Assembly: GCA_026224775.1 (NCBI GenBank) | Contig: JAMFRP010000042.1 | Span: 43,144-107,143 of the forward strand | Length of the DNA: 64,000 nucleotides | From: Bacteroidota bacterium | GTDB lineage: Bacteria > Bacteroidota > Bacteroidia > Sphingobacteriales > Sphingobacteriaceae | Direction: 5' to 3' | Shown: piece after piece, positions 35,418 to 43,287 of the stretch | How positions within the stretch are numbered: position 1 is the first letter of the stretch | How the letters are laid out: every line of letters starts with the position of its first letter | Program-made: the position numbers and the translations under genes | The notes under the pieces: generated by a model | Told to the model about the DNA's origin: nothing | Databases searched by the model: none | What the model saw: only the letters and a program-made list of their open reading frames with translations

Positions 35418-37154
35418 TTAAACGTTCAGTTTTTTTCTTTGAGCCAATATGTATTCTGCGGTACGCATGGATAGGGCCAGGATTGTCCAGGTGGCATTTT
35501 TATCGCCCTGCTGCACAAATGGCGCGGCATCAACCACAAATAAATTATTACAATCGTGCGCCTGGTTATATTTATTTAGGGCTGATTTTTTAGGATCATC
35601 GCCCATGCGCACAGTACCTACTTCGTGGATTATCACGCCCGGCGCTTTAAGGCCGTACATTGTTTCAGGACCTTCAGGCGGGTCGGCTATCGCTCCCATC
35701 TGGTGCATAATCTCCTGAAATGTATCCTGCATGTGTTTGGCTTGCTTAATTTCCTCCGCCGCCCATTTGTAGTGGAAACGCAGTACAGGGATGCCATATT
35801 TATCAACCACTTCGGGGTCTATCTCACAATAATTATCCTCACGGGCTATAGCAGTACCACGACCAGCCATGCCGAAACTCGCACCATAAAAACGACGGTA
35901 ATCATTTTTTAGATCGGCACCAAAACCACCGGCATCCTTCATTTTGCCATCACGACCCGGAACTAAACCATTTTTGGCTTCGATGCCATCCATAAAACCA
36001 TAGCCGGGCATGTGTAAACCACCGCCATATTCTATGTGGTATCCGCGTGGAAAATCTAACTTTTTATTACCTAACCACCACGGCGAATAAATGTGGATAG
36101 CACCTACGCCATCTTCGTTATAACGCTTGCGATCCATTAGCTGAGGCAACCAACCACTGGCTCCTGAGCCAGTTGAATCGTGCAGATATTTACCCACCAC
36201 ACCGCTGCTATTTGCCAAACCACCGGGATGTGCCGATGATTTTGAATTAAGCAGCAAACGTGCCGATTCGCAGGCACTGGCGCCCAGTATTACTATTTTA
36301 CCTTTTACCTGGTATTCCTGCATATCATCTTTATTGATGTAGGAGATACCGGTGGCAAGGCCTTTATCATCTGTTAAAACTTCACGCGCCATAGCGTTGG
36401 CAATAACGGTTAGGTTGCCTGTTTTTATAGCTGGGATAACCAGGCATGATGATGAAGAAAAGTCACCATATACCTTACAGCTGCGGTTACATTGTCCGCA
36501 GTAAAAGCATGCGCCACGGTCTTTATTATTTGGTAGTGCTTGTGTTAAAATTGAACCACGACTGGCAATGGTAGTAACACCAGCTTTTTTAGCTCCTTTT
36601 TTAATGTAGAGCTCATTTAAGCGTGGAGGTGGTGGTGGCAGGAAGATACCATCGGGCTCGTTTTCCAAACCTTCAACAGTGCCGAAGATACCTATCAGGC
36701 GGTCGACTTTATCGTAGAATGGTTTTACATCATCATAAGTAATGGGCCACGCTGTTGTTAATCCATCTTTAGGCTGAAAATCATACGGCCCCATACGCAG
36801 GGATATACGCCCCCAGTGATTGGTACGGCCGCCCAGCATCCGTGAGCGGAACCATTGAAAGTCGGTGCCATTTTTGGTGGTATAGGGCTCACCATCCAAG
36901 CTCCATCCGCCGAAGGCAGCATCAAAATCGCCGAAATTGCGGGTATTGGTGCTTGCACCACGGCGTGGTGACTCCCATGGAAATTTTAGCTGCGCTGAGT
37001 TTTTTGCAGGATCGAAAAACGGGCCTGCTTCCAGCATTAAAACCTTTAAACCGGCATGGGCCAGCACGTAAGCAGCCATACCGCCACCTGCGCCCGAGCC
37101 TACAATAACCGCATCATATAGTGTTGATGTTTTTTTGATTTGCAAATCACTCAT
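35418..37154 (-). CDS. GMC oxidoreductase, probable glucoside 3-dehydrogenase catalytic subunit
   Basis: A 578-residue FAD enzyme of the glucose-methanol-choline family. The N-terminal FAD motif is AVIVGSGAGGGMAAY; the middle has RMLGGRTNHWG; and the C-terminus has IHEVGTVRMG and FVVDAAPFVQQGDKNATWTI. A cysteine cluster C216-x5-C222-x3-C226-x10-C237 (with an extra Cys219) resembles the iron-sulfur site of FAD glucose dehydrogenases. It likely oxidises sugars at C3 and passes electrons to the respiratory chain. It has no signal peptide, so it may be exported with its LacC-type partner. The downstream small subunit supports this. Confidence 0.88.
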   Translation of the reverse strand: MSDLQIKKTSTLYDAVIVGSGAGGGMAAYVLAHAGLKVLMLEAGPFFDPAKNSAQLKFPWESPRRGASTNTRNFGDFDAAFGGWSLDGEPYTTKNGTDFQWFRSRMLGGRTNHWGRISLRMGPYDFQPKDGLTTAWPITYDDVKPFYDKVDRLIGIFGTVEGLENEPDGIFLPPPPPRLNELYIKKGAKKAGVTTIASRGSILTQALPNNKDRGACFYCGQCNRSCKVYGDFSSSSCLVIPAIKTGNLTVIANAMAREVLTDDKGLATGISYINKDDMQEYQVKGKIVILGASACESARLLLNSKSSAHPGGLANSSGVVGKYLHDSTGSGASGWLPQLMDRKRYNEDGVGAIHIYSPWWLGNKKLDFPRGYHIEYGGGLHMPGYGFMDGIEAKNGLVPGRDGKMKDAGGFGADLKNDYRRFYGASFGMAGRGTAIAREDNYCEIDPEVVDKYGIPVLRFHYKWAAEEIKQAKHMQDTFQEIMHQMGAIADPPEGPETMYGLKAPGVIIHEVGTVRMGDDPKKSALNKYNQAHDCNNLFVVDAAPFVQQGDKNATWTILALSMRTAEYILAQRKKLNV

Positions 37155-37258
37155 AAGTTTAACTGTGTATTAGTTAATGGCCTGAGGTTAAATTATGTAA
37201 TTGGTTACGCTAAATATACTTAAGCAAATGTTATACTGACAATTTTAAATAAAAAACA

Positions 37259-37957
37259 TTACAGTTGCTTTATGCGTATATCGCGAAACTCCACTTCGGC
37301 ACCATGATCCTGCAAAGAAATATGCCCTTTAGGATAGGTTGCAAAAGCAGGCCAATTATGGAATTTGCTTTTTTGAACAAGCGCTTTCCATTCCGGGCTG
37401 CCCATTTGTGTTTCAACAACTTTTTGTCCGTTAAGCCAAAAGGTAAGGTGACCGTTTAGTTTGCGGATAATAACCGAATTCCATTCGCCGGCAGGTTTTG
37501 CGGGATGCGATGGGGCGATCATATCATATAAGGATCCGGCTAAATGGTTTGGTCGCTTATTGTCTTCGGCCAGTTTATCATCCAAAACCTGCATTTCCAT
37601 ACCGGTTAAATAAGTATAGTGAAAGCTGGTATCCTCGTGTATACCGAAAATAATGCCGCTGTTACCACCGGCAGCTATTTTCCAATCGATCCTTAATTCA
37701 TAGTTGGTGTATTCTTTATCGGTTACTAAATCACCCTGGCCTTTCGCGGTGGGATCTAATACTAAAGCGCCGTGTTCAGCATGCCATGCTCCGGCATCGG
37801 TACCTAAATAAACATGCCAGCCGTCGGTGTTTTTGCCATCGAATAAAAGCTTGTAGCCGTCCTGTTTTTCTTTAGGGGTTAGCTTATTTAAGGTTTGTGC
37901 TGATAATGAAAAGCTGATGGCCATAAAAGCCATTGCAGATAGAAGGATTTTTTTCAT
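37259..37957 (-). CDS. Secreted DUF1080 protein, 3-keto-disaccharide hydrolase-like
   Basis: A 232-residue secreted protein (signal about residues 1-20, ending SLSAQ). The mature part is a DUF1080/3-keto-disaccharide hydrolase domain: KLLFDGKNTDGWHVYL, DYEL-like TNYELRIDWKIAAGGNSGIIF, and AKPAGEWNSVIIRKLNGHLTFWLNG. The fold is a lectin-like beta sandwich. Members of the family have been shown to cleave 3-keto glycosides. It stands 104 bp upstream of the GMC gene in the same direction, which is the natural order of use of a 3-keto product. Confidence 0.9.
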   Translation of the reverse strand: MKKILLSAMAFMAISFSLSAQTLNKLTPKEKQDGYKLLFDGKNTDGWHVYLGTDAGAWHAEHGALVLDPTAKGQGDLVTDKEYTNYELRIDWKIAAGGNSGIIFGIHEDTSFHYTYLTGMEMQVLDDKLAEDNKRPNHLAGSLYDMIAPSHPAKPAGEWNSVIIRKLNGHLTFWLNGQKVVETQMGSPEWKALVQKSKFHNWPAFATYPKGHISLQDHGAEVEFRDIRIKQL

Positions 37958-38120
37958 GTAGGTAGATGTTAATAATAGGTCTATTCAATAAGGCTAATAT
38001 ATACATTATTACAAACACCGCATCCGGGTAATAAAAATTATACGTAGATGCTTTCTAATTTGAAAAATTGATTTGTATATTTATAAAACCCAATGTAACC
38101 CAAACAATTACCTGTGTATT

Positions 38121-38549
38121 ATGAAAAAAGTTTCTGACATACTCAATCGAAAAGGTCGCAACGTTGTTACTATTGATGCCGCAACTACCGTGCTTGATGC
38201 ATTAAAACTGATGGCCGATAAAAACATAGGTGCGGTAGTAATATCAGAACATGGCAAATACCTGGGCCTGATGACTGAACGTGATTATGCCCGTAAAGTT
38301 ATTTTACAGGGCCGTTCATCACACGAAACACCGGTACGGGAAATTATGAGTACAGGATTGCCACGCATTGTACCTGAAAGCTCGATTGAGACTTGTATGC
38401 ATATTATGAGCGAAAGCAATATCCGTTATTTGCCTGTTTTTGTGGATGACGAGTTATCTGGGATTATATCAATTAATGATTTGGTTACTGAAACGATACT
38501 TTCGCATTTGGAAACCATTGAGCATTTGAAGACTTATATACAGTCGTAG
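38121..38549 (+). CDS. CBS-domain protein
   Basis: A 142-residue cytoplasmic protein made of two CBS motifs (about residues 1-60 and 70-130). MADKNIGAVVISEHGKYLGLMTERD and MSESNIRYLPVFVDDELSGIISIND are typical. Such stand-alone pairs bind adenosine nucleotides and act as energy sensors; the target is unknown. The ATG at 38121 is preferred over a TTG at 38073. It is convergent with a pair of very small genes. Confidence 0.88.
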   Translation: MKKVSDILNRKGRNVVTIDAATTVLDALKLMADKNIGAVVISEHGKYLGLMTERDYARKVILQGRSSHETPVREIMSTGLPRIVPESSIETCMHIMSESNIRYLPVFVDDELSGIISINDLVTETILSHLETIEHLKTYIQS

Positions 38550-38601
38550 TGTTCGTTCTTTTGTCTTGAAAGGAGACTATATACGTGTTAGACCAACTAC
38601 C

Positions 38602-38802
38602 TTAATAGTGATTAAAAAACAAAACTTTACAAACCAAATAAATGCCACATATAGTAGCAAATATACCCAACACAAGCCCGTTAATTCTATATCCAAAACG
38701 GTCTTTATAACTCGGGTCTTTTTTATAGTTAGTTAAAATAGCAGCAATACCTACAATGAGCATTACTAACGACCACAATATATCGCTCGTCTGCTTGCTC
38801 AT
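38602..38802 (-). CDS. Small membrane protein, second gene of a tiny pair
   Basis: A 66-residue protein with two hydrophobic helices (about residues 7-24 and 43-61) and a charged loop NYKKDPSYKDRFGYRING. Its ATG overlaps the TGA of the preceding tiny gene in the ATGA arrangement. No family is recognised with confidence, though the loop and helix pattern resembles other small Bacteroidota membrane proteins. The coupling to the upstream gene supports a real, shared function. Confidence 0.55.
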   Translation of the reverse strand: MSKQTSDILWSLVMLIVGIAAILTNYKKDPSYKDRFGYRINGLVLGIFATICGIYLVCKVLFFNHY

Positions 38803-38936
38803 TTCTTACCCTTTGGCTTAACTTCTTTATTTTCAGTTTCTTTACTGCCAGTCGCTTTAGGAGACACAGATGCTTTCATTATTTTATGGAATAGGTCGGA
38901 TGCCTCTTTTGGGGTTTTTTCGTCTTGCTTTGCCAT
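38799..38936 (-). CDS. 45-residue charged protein, first gene of a tiny pair
   Basis: A 45-residue protein from the ATG at 38936. It is highly charged and lysine-rich (MAKQDEKTPKEASDLFHKIM at the start, VKPKGKK at the end) and probably soluble and disordered, with one possible amphipathic helix. Its stop TGA overlaps the start of the next gene (ATGA). I know no family for it. A TAAATTTG box lies 6 nt before the start. The overlap and the well-placed box make it likely to be real. Confidence 0.5.
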   Translation of the reverse strand: MAKQDEKTPKEASDLFHKIMKASVSPKATGSKETENKEVKPKGKK

Positions 38937-38942
38937 GAATAA

Positions 38943-38950
38943 CAAATTTA
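38943..38950 (-). promoter_or_regulatory. Candidate -7 box of the tiny gene pair
   Basis: Read on the minus strand this is TAAATTTG, an exact TAnnTTTG match, ending 6 nt before the ATG at 38936. It implies a leader of only a few bases. Confidence 0.4.
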
Positions 38951-38983
38951 CTAATTTTTCGTATATTCGTATAAACAAGAAAG

Positions 38984-39041
38984 CCTCATAAACAACTTGC
39001 GCCTAATGAGAGACAACTCATGAGATTGCTTGTTTAAGAGG
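38984..39041. repeat. Structured inverted repeat behind the tiny gene pair
   Basis: Outer arms 38984-38995 and 39030-39041 pair over 12 bp with one mismatch. An inner hairpin (ATGAG at 39006-39010 with CTCAT at 39017-39021) sits in the loop. Further hairpins follow toward the carotenoid gene, including TGACAGTT and AACTGTCA at 39100-39118, which overlaps the end of that gene. Confidence 0.5.
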
Positions 39042-39115
39042 TTCGGAGCGTATAAAATGACAATAACTAGTTCCAGTTTATAACTGAAACTCCGGATAAT
39101 GACAGTTTTTAACTG

Positions 39116-40582
39116 TCACACCCAATCACTTACAATTTTAGCGGATAACAAGCACAACGGTATCCCACCTCCGGGATGGACACTACCACCACAGAAATAG
39201 AGGTTGTTTATTTTGGATGATTTATTGGCGTGACGCAAAAATGCAGCGAACTGGTTGTTGGAGCTGGTGCCATAGATAGAACCTTGATAGGATGAGGTGC
39301 GGCTTTCGATACCCCGGGGATCAAGGATGCTTTCGCTGATAATGAGTTGGCTAATATCTTCACCTAAGCTTTTATTGAGTTTGGCTATGATATTTTTGCG
39401 GGCATTGGCAATCAGTTTATTCCAATCCTGACCGCTATTGGACGGTACATTGATCATTACAAACCAGTTTTCACACCCGACAGGTGCATCATCTGTTTTG
39501 TATTTGGAGCTGATGTTGAGATAGACTGTCGGATCATGATAAATATCTTTCTGCTGCCAAATATGGTCGAATTCTGTTTCGTAATCGGCACTGAAAAATA
39601 TGTTATGCAGATCGAGCTGGGGGAACTGTTTGTTTATCCCCCAATAAAAAATCAAAGCCGAACTGCTGCGTTCCTGGCTGAGTATCTTTTTGGGGAATAG
39701 TGCCGGGTGCGTTCTTAATAATTGATGATAGGTGAACCACACATCCATGTTGGATATTATAATATCTGCTTCTATCAATTGATCTTTAACTCTTATTCCT
39801 TTCGCCACTTGTCGCGCCAATACAATCTCATCCACACGCGAATTATAATTGAACTTTACGCCTAACGATTCAGCCAATTTAACCAAACTGGTGGTGATGC
39901 TGTACATACCATCTTTTGGGAAATAAGCACCGAAATGCTGTTCGATATGTGGGATAACATTAAGCGTTGCAGGTGCATCGTATGGGTTTGAACCATTATA
40001 GGTAGCGTACCGGTCATAAAACTGTACCATCCGCTCATCTTTAAAAAAACTTTGGTTTGCTTTATGCATGGTGCGCATAGCATCGATCTGCCTTATCCGG
40101 AAAATAGATTTTAATGTGGACCAGCTTAAAAATGTTTTGATACGGTGCAACGATTTTTCGAGAAATACGTGATTGGTGATGTTATAAATCTTGCTGCTAT
40201 TCTCTGTGTATTTTTTTATGGCTGATGCTTCTTCGCCAATGTTTTTTGATACTTCTTGTTCGAACTTGTCGGTATCCTTATAAGCGGTTAGTTTAGTGCC
40301 ATCGGTATAAAAGTATTTACATAATACATCCAGCTTTTGGTATTGGAAATAGTCGGATGGATTTTTGCCTGCCAGTTTAAACAACTCATCCACATATTGC
40401 GGCATGGTGAACAGACTGGGCCCGGCATCAAATCGAAAACCATCCTTTTCAAATTCGGATAGTTTGCCACCGGGGTAATTATTCGCCTCGAAAACTTCAA
40501 CATCATAGCCTTTTACCGCTAAGCGAATGGCGGTAGCGATTCCGGCAATTCCAGCACCGATGATTAAAGCTTTTTTTGGCAT
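39116..40582 (-). CDS. CrtI/CrtD-type carotenoid desaturase
   Basis: A 488-residue FAD enzyme of the phytoene desaturase family. The dinucleotide motif is ALIIGAGIAGIATAIRLA, followed by GGKLSEFEKDGFRFDAGPS; the C-terminus has the FCGGSVHPGGGIPLCLLSAK block. The overall sequence is closer to bacteroidotal CrtD, 1-hydroxycarotenoid 3,4-desaturase, than to the phytoene desaturase I recall for this group, but the two cannot be separated with certainty. No other crt gene is near. The product would be a membrane pigment of the yellow to pink colony type. Confidence 0.8.
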   Translation of the reverse strand: MPKKALIIGAGIAGIATAIRLAVKGYDVEVFEANNYPGGKLSEFEKDGFRFDAGPSLFTMPQYVDELFKLAGKNPSDYFQYQKLDVLCKYFYTDGTKLTAYKDTDKFEQEVSKNIGEEASAIKKYTENSSKIYNITNHVFLEKSLHRIKTFLSWSTLKSIFRIRQIDAMRTMHKANQSFFKDERMVQFYDRYATYNGSNPYDAPATLNVIPHIEQHFGAYFPKDGMYSITTSLVKLAESLGVKFNYNSRVDEIVLARQVAKGIRVKDQLIEADIIISNMDVWFTYHQLLRTHPALFPKKILSQERSSSALIFYWGINKQFPQLDLHNIFFSADYETEFDHIWQQKDIYHDPTVYLNISSKYKTDDAPVGCENWFVMINVPSNSGQDWNKLIANARKNIIAKLNKSLGEDISQLIISESILDPRGIESRTSSYQGSIYGTSSNNQFAAFLRHANKSSKINNLYFCGGSVHPGGGIPLCLLSAKIVSDWV

Positions 40583-40651
40583 GGGGGTAAAGATAATGGC
40601 TTTTCTGTTGTCATTAAATTAAGGATTTTTTTTGCCCGCTTACCGGCTTGC

Positions 40652-40794
40652 CGAAGAGAGGGCCGAACAGCGCAGCGCATTCGGGGTGAGTCGACTGTGC
40701 GCCGGGCATTTGCGCTAATATCGCTCGTATAGTTTACTCACCCGGTCGTTGCTTCGCTCGACCACCCTCTCTTCGCCTGCGGCGGAAAGAGGGT
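40652..40794. repeat. GC-rich repeat with CGAAGAGAGGG/CCCTCTCTTCG arms
   Basis: Left arm CGAAGAGAGGG near 40652 and right arm CCCTCTCTTCG near 40764. A smaller hairpin (CCCTCTC and GAAAGAGGG around GCCTGCGGC) closes the right end. It is markedly more GC-rich than its surroundings. No frame is believable here. Confidence 0.5.
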
Positions 40795-40849
40795 AAAAAG
40801 CATTGAAAATAGCTCCCTTTTATGCTATTTGCAAATAAAAGCCGGGGCA

Positions 40850-40938
40850 GTGCGATTCCTTCCTCGGGGAAGGAGGAGGAAGGGGTTACACAAAGCGATG
40901 AACCCCACCCTGCACCCGCCCAAGGGTGGGAATCGCAC
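40850..40938. repeat. GTGCGATTCC inverted repeat with GGAAGGAGG centre
   Basis: GTGCGATTCC and GGAATCGCAC (40850-40859 and 40929-40938) flank a purine-rich centre that includes GGGGAAGGAGGAGGAAGGGG. The gap between the carotenoid gene and the next small gene (40583-40978) is almost entirely made of this and the preceding repeat. Confidence 0.5.
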
Positions 40939-40966
40939 AGGCCAGCGCTTTTTTGCTTATGTTTTT

Positions 40967-40974
40967 TATCTTTG
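40967..40974 (+). promoter_or_regulatory. Candidate -7 box of the 40979 gene
   Basis: TATCTTTG is an exact TAnnTTTG match ending 4 nt before the ATG. It would give a leaderless or nearly leaderless mRNA. Confidence 0.4.
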
Positions 40975-40978
40975 CCTC

Positions 40979-41167
40979 ATGGCACGCAAAATATTCATAG
41001 TGTATTTGGTTTACACGGTAATCGTATTTCTGTTTTACAACTATATTATGAAAGCGGATTATGCCGATGCCATCTTAAAGGCTGTACTTTCGGGCGTGGT
41101 TTTTACGGCTGTATACACCATCCTATTATCCCGCGCAGCCAAAAGGGAAGACGAAAAAAAGAAGTAG
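40979..41167 (+). CDS. Small two-helix membrane protein
   Basis: A 62-residue protein starting at 40979 with a hydrophobic first half (IFIVYLVYTVIVFLFYNYIM), a short acidic break (KADYADA) and a second helix (VLSGVVFTAVYTILL), ending in a charged tail REDEKKK. I do not recognise the family. It stops exactly where the convergent secreted protein gene stops. The well-placed promoter box supports expression. Confidence 0.55.
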   Translation: MARKIFIVYLVYTVIVFLFYNYIMKADYADAILKAVLSGVVFTAVYTILLSRAAKREDEKKK

Positions 41168-41929
41168 CTATTTTACTTTCTCGAAGTATTGGCCGGTGAA
41201 TTTGTAGGTGATAGATTTATCAGTCATTTTTCCATTCTCATCAATAAGTGGTAAGTTTATCGTTTTTTTCGCCGCGTCAAATCCCGGACTGGATCCACCA
41301 TCTCTATCATGAATAGAGTAACTTAATCGACTATGTACACCACTTGCCGTTCTTATAAGCTTCACATTATCATTTAGCTTTCCATTTTCAATAGCAAATA
41401 CTTGTATACCATAATCAAAATCCATGGTAGAACCAACTATGCTATATATCGCCAGATAATAAGTATATCCATTAACCTTGAGTGTATGAATTTCATAATA
41501 ATCAGGTCTACTTTGCCCGCTTTTACCTAAGTCATAAAAGACGGCATTCGTCTTTTTCCCTATTTTATACTGTATTACATTATAAAAAAATTGTTCTGTC
41601 CCTCCTTGAGAGCCTCCCCATGAATAAATTCGGAATAAACTATCGTCAGAAGTAATTATTCCCGGACCGTTAGATAGCCTACTAAATGAGTATTTAATCG
41701 TGGAAGGATAATTCGAAGCATAATGTGTTAATTTTTCACCAAATGTCTCATTGGCTTTCCACATGGCTTCTAATCCATTGCCTGTAGTGTCATCGACAAT
41801 TTTGCCAGACCAATAATCTACCTTAGCATATAATTTCACCAAATCCGCCTCAATCGCCTTCGGCGTTTGCGCAAAAGCATCAACGCCAATAAAGCAACTA
41901 ACTATCAACAAGCCTATTTTCAATTTCAT
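41168..41929 (-). CDS. Secreted protein of unknown function
   Basis: A 253-residue protein from the ATG at 41929, which starts a signal peptide (MKLKIGLLIVSCFIG, cut after AFAQ). The ATG at 41980 would put a basic leader before it. The mature region has aromatic and glycine-rich strands (RIYSWGGSQGG, YYEIHTLKVNGYTYYLAIYS) and looks like a beta-rich domain. No family is recognised. It is monocistronic and lies just beyond the asd terminator. Confidence 0.7.
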   Translation of the reverse strand: MKLKIGLLIVSCFIGVDAFAQTPKAIEADLVKLYAKVDYWSGKIVDDTTGNGLEAMWKANETFGEKLTHYASNYPSTIKYSFSRLSNGPGIITSDDSLFRIYSWGGSQGGTEQFFYNVIQYKIGKKTNAVFYDLGKSGQSRPDYYEIHTLKVNGYTYYLAIYSIVGSTMDFDYGIQVFAIENGKLNDNVKLIRTASGVHSRLSYSIHDRDGGSSPGFDAAKKTINLPLIDENGKMTDKSITYKFTGQYFEKVK

Positions 41930-41958
41930 TATGGATTCAGGATTTCTACCAAATAAAA

Positions 41959-41986
41959 ATAGGGATAATCTTTCGACCATCCCTAT
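41959..41986 (-). terminator. Terminator after asd
   Basis: ATAGGGAT and ATCCCTAT (41959-41966 with 41979-41986) pair, and on the minus strand a T-rich tract follows. It lies 22 bp after the asd stop. Confidence 0.65.
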
Positions 41987-42008
41987 CCATCTTATAATTT
42001 AGGTTTTG

Positions 42009-43016
42009 TTATACTTCTACAGCCTGACCGATCAGGTTTTTAGATGCCAGATACTCAGCAATCTGTACCGCGTTAGTCGCAGCACCTTTACGCAGGTTGT
42101 CTGATACTATCCAGCAGTTTAAGGTATTTGGCTGGCTCTCATCACGACGGATACGGCCTACAAATACTTCGTCTTTATCATGCGCGTCAAGCGGCATTGG
42201 GTATTTTAGGTTGGCGGTGTCATCAGTTACAATGATGCCCGGCGCTTTCTCTAAAATTGAACGCACTTCAGCCAGATCAAAATCCTCAGCAAACTCAATG
42301 TTAACTGATTCTGAGTGGCCACCCATAACCGGGATACGTACAGTGGTAGCGGTTACCTTAATACTGTCGTCGCCCATTATTTTTTGGGTTTCCAGTATCA
42401 TTTTCATTTCTTCTTTGGTATAACCATTTGCGGTGAACACATCAATTTGCGGTATAACATTCAGGTCGATGGTGTACGGATAAGCCATAACGCCTTCAAT
42501 ACCTTTACGCTCGTTAAACAACTGTTCAACAGCTTTAACGCCTGTACCTGTTACCGACTGGTAAGTTGATACTACTACGCGTTTAATTTTATACCTGTCG
42601 TGCAATGGTTTTAAGGCCACTACCATTTGTATAGTTGAGCAATTTGGGTTAGCGATGATCTTATCTTCGGCGGTTAACACATCTGCGTTAACTTCGGGCA
42701 CAACCAGTTTTTTGGTTGGATCCATGCGCCATGCTGATGAGTTATCAATAACAGTTGTGCCTGCTGCTGCAAAAAGCGGCGCCTGCTCTAATGAAGTGCT
42801 GCCCCCTGCCGAAAATATGGCAACATCGGGCTTAAGCTTTATCGCATCCTCTACAGAAACTATCTTGTACTGCTTACCCTTAAATGTGATTTCTTTACCA
42901 ACACTCTTAGCTGAAGCTACCGGAATTAATTCTGTTACGGGGAAGTTGCGTTCTGTTAGAACCTGCAACATTTTGGTGCCCACCAATCCTGTGGCACCCA
43001 CTACTGCGACTTTCAT
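42009..43016 (-). CDS. asd: Aspartate-semialdehyde dehydrogenase
   Basis: A 335-residue cytoplasmic enzyme that reduces aspartyl phosphate to aspartate semialdehyde for lysine, methionine, threonine and DAP synthesis. The NADP motif is AVVGATGLVGTKML; the catalytic Cys is Cys126 in NPNCSTIQM; SVTGTGVKAVEQL and the later GGHSESVNIEF follow the family. It is a single gene ended by its own terminator. The 271-bp gap to the divergent threonine dehydrogenase gene should hold both promoters. Confidence 0.96.
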   Translation of the reverse strand: MKVAVVGATGLVGTKMLQVLTERNFPVTELIPVASAKSVGKEITFKGKQYKIVSVEDAIKLKPDVAIFSAGGSTSLEQAPLFAAAGTTVIDNSSAWRMDPTKKLVVPEVNADVLTAEDKIIANPNCSTIQMVVALKPLHDRYKIKRVVVSTYQSVTGTGVKAVEQLFNERKGIEGVMAYPYTIDLNVIPQIDVFTANGYTKEEMKMILETQKIMGDDSIKVTATTVRIPVMGGHSESVNIEFAEDFDLAEVRSILEKAPGIIVTDDTANLKYPMPLDAHDKDEVFVGRIRRDESQPNTLNCWIVSDNLRKGAATNAVQIAEYLASKNLIGQAVEV

Positions 43017-43262
43017 TCTGTTAAATTGTTAAATAATTAAATTAAACTTCAAATATGCGATTTTTTTTGCTTTTTTAGGTTAAAAAGGGTTCATTTTGAT
43101 GCAAAAATCATTCATTTTAAGGTAAAAATTGCTTTTTTTAGGCCGATTTCGACCTGAAAAATGATTAAAACAATCTCGTTTAGGTTACTTCTTGAGCAAT
43201 TTTTAACCATTTACAAAAGCCTGTTTGTTTGCCGAAATTGTAATTGATTTCGCTCAAATTTT

Positions 43263-43270
43263 TACCTTTG
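43263..43270 (+). promoter_or_regulatory. Candidate -7 box of the SDR dehydrogenase gene
   Basis: TACCTTTG matches TAnnTTTG and lies 17 nt before the ATG. TTG at 43238-43240 and 43244-43246 lie 22 and 16 nt upstream and may act as -33 elements. Confidence 0.45.
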
Positions 43271-43287
43271 CATCTTAACTGACTTTC

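Noticed and set aside
40822..41199. Longer frames through 40822-41199
   Set aside because: They read through the GC-rich inverted repeats; the believable gene is the small frame starting at 40979.
43017..43287. Riboswitch upstream of asd
   Set aside because: The gap has A/T-rich repeated TTGCTTTTTTAGG words but no lysine-riboswitch-like conserved structure that I can see.
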